A DNA stretch of 8,645 nt from Ruthenibacterium lactatiformans. GTDB taxonomy: Bacteria; Bacillota; Clostridia; Oscillospirales; Ruminococcaceae. Made by a program: the position numbers and the translations under genes. The stretch spans positions 1-8,645 of the forward strand of contig NZ_JXXK01000061.1 of assembly GCF_000949455.1 (NCBI RefSeq), given 5' to 3'. Below the pieces are notes generated by a model. That model had not been told where the DNA came from, did not search any database, and saw nothing but the letters and a program-made list of their open reading frames with translations. Below are positions 6,939-8,645 of this stretch, one piece after another (the first letter of the stretch is position 1; every line of letters begins with the position of its first letter).

Positions 6939-7760
6939 ATGAACGAGAAAAAACCTGTATCGAATGTTTGTTATCAAATCGCGGCGAAAAACGGCCGCGT
7001 GCTTGAAGTTGCCGATTTCAACACTGCCAGCGGCGCTGCCGTGCAGCTCTGGGACAATGTGAAGGAAGACAGCCAGATCTGGCTGCTTGTGGAAGTGGCC
7101 GAGGGCCTTTACAAGCTGGAGAATAAGCTGACGGGCAAGGTGCTCGACGTGATCAACGCCGGTTCCCAGAACGGCGCATGGCTGCACCAGTGGGATTATA
7201 TCGGCAAGGACAACCAGCTCTGGACGCTGGAGCCGGCGGCGGACGGCCGCTGGAAGGTGCGCTCCAAGCTGTCTGGCCGGGTGCTGGATATCGTGGGCAT
7301 GAGCCAGGAAAACGGCGCGCGCCTGCAGATATGGGATGATGTGGATGGCGAAAACCAGGCCTGGAAATTTACGGAAGTAAAAGCGGCGAAAAAGCCGGCG
7401 GCCAAAAAGGCTGCCGCGAAGAGAGCGGCGGCGGAAAAAGACGGGCCTGCCAAGGCGGAAAAGACGCCTGCAAAACGCGGCCGTAAACCCGCTGTGAAAA
7501 AGGCGGAGGAGGCAAAAGCCGGGGCGCCCGCAAAGGCGTCCGAAGCGCCCAAAGCGGCGGCGCCTGCAAAGAAAGCAGCGCCGGAAAAAAAGCCGGAACC
7601 GGCAAAGAAAGCAGAACCGGCGAAAAAAGCCGAGCCGGTTCCTGCGCCTGAGAAGGGGAAACCCACGGCCGGGAAGTCTGCGCCGAAGAAAAATAAAAGA
7701 CGGCTTACGGCACGTTCGGGAGCCGAAGCATGGAAAACCAAAAATGCCGGAAAGCGCTGA
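6939..7760 (+). CDS. Ricin-type beta-trefoil (RICIN/CBM13-like) protein with histone-H1-like Lys/Ala/Pro tail
   Basis: The protein has 273 residues and no signal peptide or membrane segment. Residues about 9-147 form one beta-trefoil of three repeats. Each ends in a QxW motif (QIW 46-48, QLW 93-95, QAW 140-142) at an exact 47-residue period, with VLEV, VLDV and VLDI at the matching upstream strand and QLWD, HQWD, QIWD just before each motif. Known members of this fold bind sugars, usually outside the cell. Residues 148-273 are almost all Lys, Ala, Pro, Glu, Arg and Gly, with PAKKAE-type repeats (about 219-233), an AT-hook-like KRGRKP (179-184) and a basic end. This resembles bacterial histone-H1-like or AlgP-like tails that bind DNA or RNA. 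The lack of an export signal puts the protein in the cytoplasm. I infer a nucleic-acid- or polyanion-binding protein whose trefoil may bind a sugar, nucleotide or protein. Its own promoter and terminator make it monocistronic. The function is unknown. Confidence 0.87.
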   Translation: MNEKKPVSNVCYQIAAKNGRVLEVADFNTASGAAVQLWDNVKEDSQIWLLVEVAEGLYKLENKLTGKVLDVINAGSQNGAWLHQWDYIGKDNQLWTLEPAADGRWKVRSKLSGRVLDIVGMSQENGARLQIWDDVDGENQAWKFTEVKAAKKPAAKKAAAKRAAAEKDGPAKAEKTPAKRGRKPAVKKAEEAKAGAPAKASEAPKAAAPAKKAAPEKKPEPAKKAEPAKKAEPVPAPEKGKPTAGKSAPKKNKRRLTARSGAEAWKTKNAGKR

Positions 7761-7786
7761 AAAATGCGCAACCGGGAGAAAACACG

Positions 7787-7825
7787 GCCCCGGCTGCGGC
7801 AGTTGCCCGCAGCCGGGGCTTTTTT
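7787..7825 (+). terminator. Intrinsic terminator of the ricin-fold gene
   Basis: A perfect 13-bp stem (GCCCCGGCTGCGG at 7787-7799 with CCGCAGCCGGGGC at 7807-7819) encloses a 7-base loop and is followed by six T. It begins 26 bases after the TGA stop. Confidence 0.94.
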
Positions 7826-7839
7826 GCGCAAAACAGCCC

Positions 7840-7868
7840 TTGACGGAGCGCGGCGGGGGAGGTATGCT
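7840..7868 (+). promoter_or_regulatory. Probable promoter of the oxidoreductase gene
   Basis: TTGACG (7840-7845) and TATGCT (7863-7868) are 17 bp apart, with five of six and four of six consensus bases. It lies between the preceding terminator and the ATG at 7924, giving a leader of roughly 50 bases. An in-frame ATG at 7864 falls inside the -10 and is therefore unlikely to be used. Confidence 0.6.
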
Positions 7869-7923
7869 AAGAACCGTGCCTGCGGCGCGTCTTGCTGCGG
7901 CGGGCTGGAAAGGATGGAACAAA

Positions 7924-8645
7924 ATGGCAAAACAGATCACTGCAATTATCGTGGGCGCGGGACACCGCGCACTGCTTTACAGTACCTATGCGCTGGAAAA
8001 TCCACAGGCGCTCAAGATCGTCGGCGTGGCCGACCCGGACCCCATCCGCCGCAGAAAAACGGCGGAGATGCACGGGTTTGGAGAGGATATGTGCTTTGAA
8101 AGCGCCGAGGCGCTGGCGGAGCGCCCCAGGCTGGCCGATGCCGTCATCAACGGCACCATGGATACCCAGCATGTAAAAACCGCCGTCCCGCTGCTGCGCC
8201 GGGGCTACGACATGCTTCTGGAAAAGCCCTTCGCCGTCAATGAGGACGAGATGTGGGAGCTGCAGCGTGTCGTCGGCGAGACCGGCCGCAGGGTGATGAT
8301 CTGCCACGTACTGCGCTACGCGCCGTTCTATGTGGCCGTGAAGGAGCGCCTGCTGGCCGGGGAGATCGGCGATATCATCAACATCCAGGCCACCGAGCAC
8401 GTCAGCTATCATCACCTGGCGGTGTCCTATATCCGCGGCAAATGGGGCAACGAGGAAAAGTGCGGCGCGCCCATGCTGCTGGCCAAATGCTGCCACGACA
8501 TGGATCTCATCATGTGGCTGAAAAGCGGTGTCGCCCCCCGGCAGGTCGCCAGCTTCGGCAGCGACTTTCAGTTCGACCCGGCCAAGAAGCCCGCAGGCGC
8601 GGGCAAGCGGTGCCTGGTGGACTGCGGCATCGAGGAAAACTGCCT
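7924..8645 (+). CDS. Gfo/Idh/MocA-family NAD(P)-dependent oxidoreductase; 3' partial
   Basis: The frame is open from ATG 7924 to the window end (240 complete codons; family members usually have 330-450). The start is supported by GGAAAGGA (7907-7914), 9 bases upstream. Residues 5-16 (ITAIIVGAGHRA) form the first Rossmann strand and dinucleotide-binding glycine loop, a GxGxxA variant. VADPDP (about 37-42) ends the second strand, where Asp usually contacts the nucleotide ribose. EKPFAV (100-105) is the family's signature, with the conserved Lys at 101. The C-terminal alpha/beta domain starts near residue 120 and contains KCCHDMD (188-194), with the His (191) that matches the family's catalytic His. 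The family oxidises or reduces sugars, inositols and related polyols, or cleaves glycosides by redox chemistry. The substrate cannot be read from this fragment, and no sugar-uptake genes are visible beside it. The rest of the gene lies beyond the right edge. Confidence 0.92.
   Translation, partial: MAKQITAIIVGAGHRALLYSTYALENPQALKIVGVADPDPIRRRKTAEMHGFGEDMCFESAEALAERPRLADAVINGTMDTQHVKTAVPLLRRGYDMLLEKPFAVNEDEMWELQRVVGETGRRVMICHVLRYAPFYVAVKERLLAGEIGDIINIQATEHVSYHHLAVSYIRGKWGNEEKCGAPMLLAKCCHDMDLIMWLKSGVAPRQVASFGSDFQFDPAKKPAGAGKRCLVDCGIEENC

Noticed and set aside
6939..7379. The ricin-fold protein as a toxin.
   Set aside because: There is no catalytic N-glycosidase, ADP-ribosyltransferase or other toxin domain, no secretion signal and no immunity gene nearby.
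7764..8099. A 111-codon + strand frame starting just after the ricin-fold gene.
   Set aside because: It runs through the terminator and overlaps the clear oxidoreductase frame; there is no domain or ribosome binding site.

Overview
The window carries four protein-coding genes, all on the + strand, in GC-rich DNA. Shine-Dalgarno sequences are strong, promoters are of sigma-A type, and intrinsic terminators have perfect GC stems followed by T runs. Gene content (a one-TM VanY-type carboxypeptidase, an RND permease with no visible adaptor gene, a Gfo/Idh/MocA oxidoreductase) and these signals fit a high-GC Clostridia-type Bacillota. That placement is inference from style; no phylogenetic marker is present.

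Layout. (1) Positions 2-1873: the 3' part of a gene whose start lies upstream of the window. It encodes a long Pro/Ala-rich, repeat-containing, probably cytosolic region, one transmembrane helix, and an extracytoplasmic M15B (VanY-like) D-Ala-D-Ala carboxypeptidase domain. A strong intrinsic terminator follows. (2) Positions 1985-6781: a two-gene transcription unit with a clear promoter (TTGAAA, 16 bp, extended -10 TATACT). A perfect 24-bp palindrome, which looks like a TetR-family operator, covers the expected transcription start. The unit encodes a 1357-residue RND-superfamily permease with an inserted region of about 300 residues, rich in coiled coil, in its first porter domain, then a 196-residue TetR-family regulator. 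The pump and its regulator probably form a self-repressing drug- or metabolite-responsive efflux operon. (3) Positions 6939-7760: a monocistronic gene with a near-consensus promoter and its own terminator. It encodes a cytoplasmic-looking ricin-type beta-trefoil joined to a Lys/Ala/Pro-rich, histone-H1-like tail. (4) From 7924 off the right edge: the N-terminal two thirds or so of a Gfo/Idh/MocA NAD(P)-dependent oxidoreductase with its own promoter.

The genes look like three or four independent transcription units rather than one pathway. The most unusual items are the ricin-fold/H1-tail protein, the RND pump with the built-in coiled-coil insertion, and the disordered repeat region attached to the VanY-like enzyme. 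No RNA genes, mobile elements or CRISPR arrays were seen. No intergenic gap exceeds about 230 bases.
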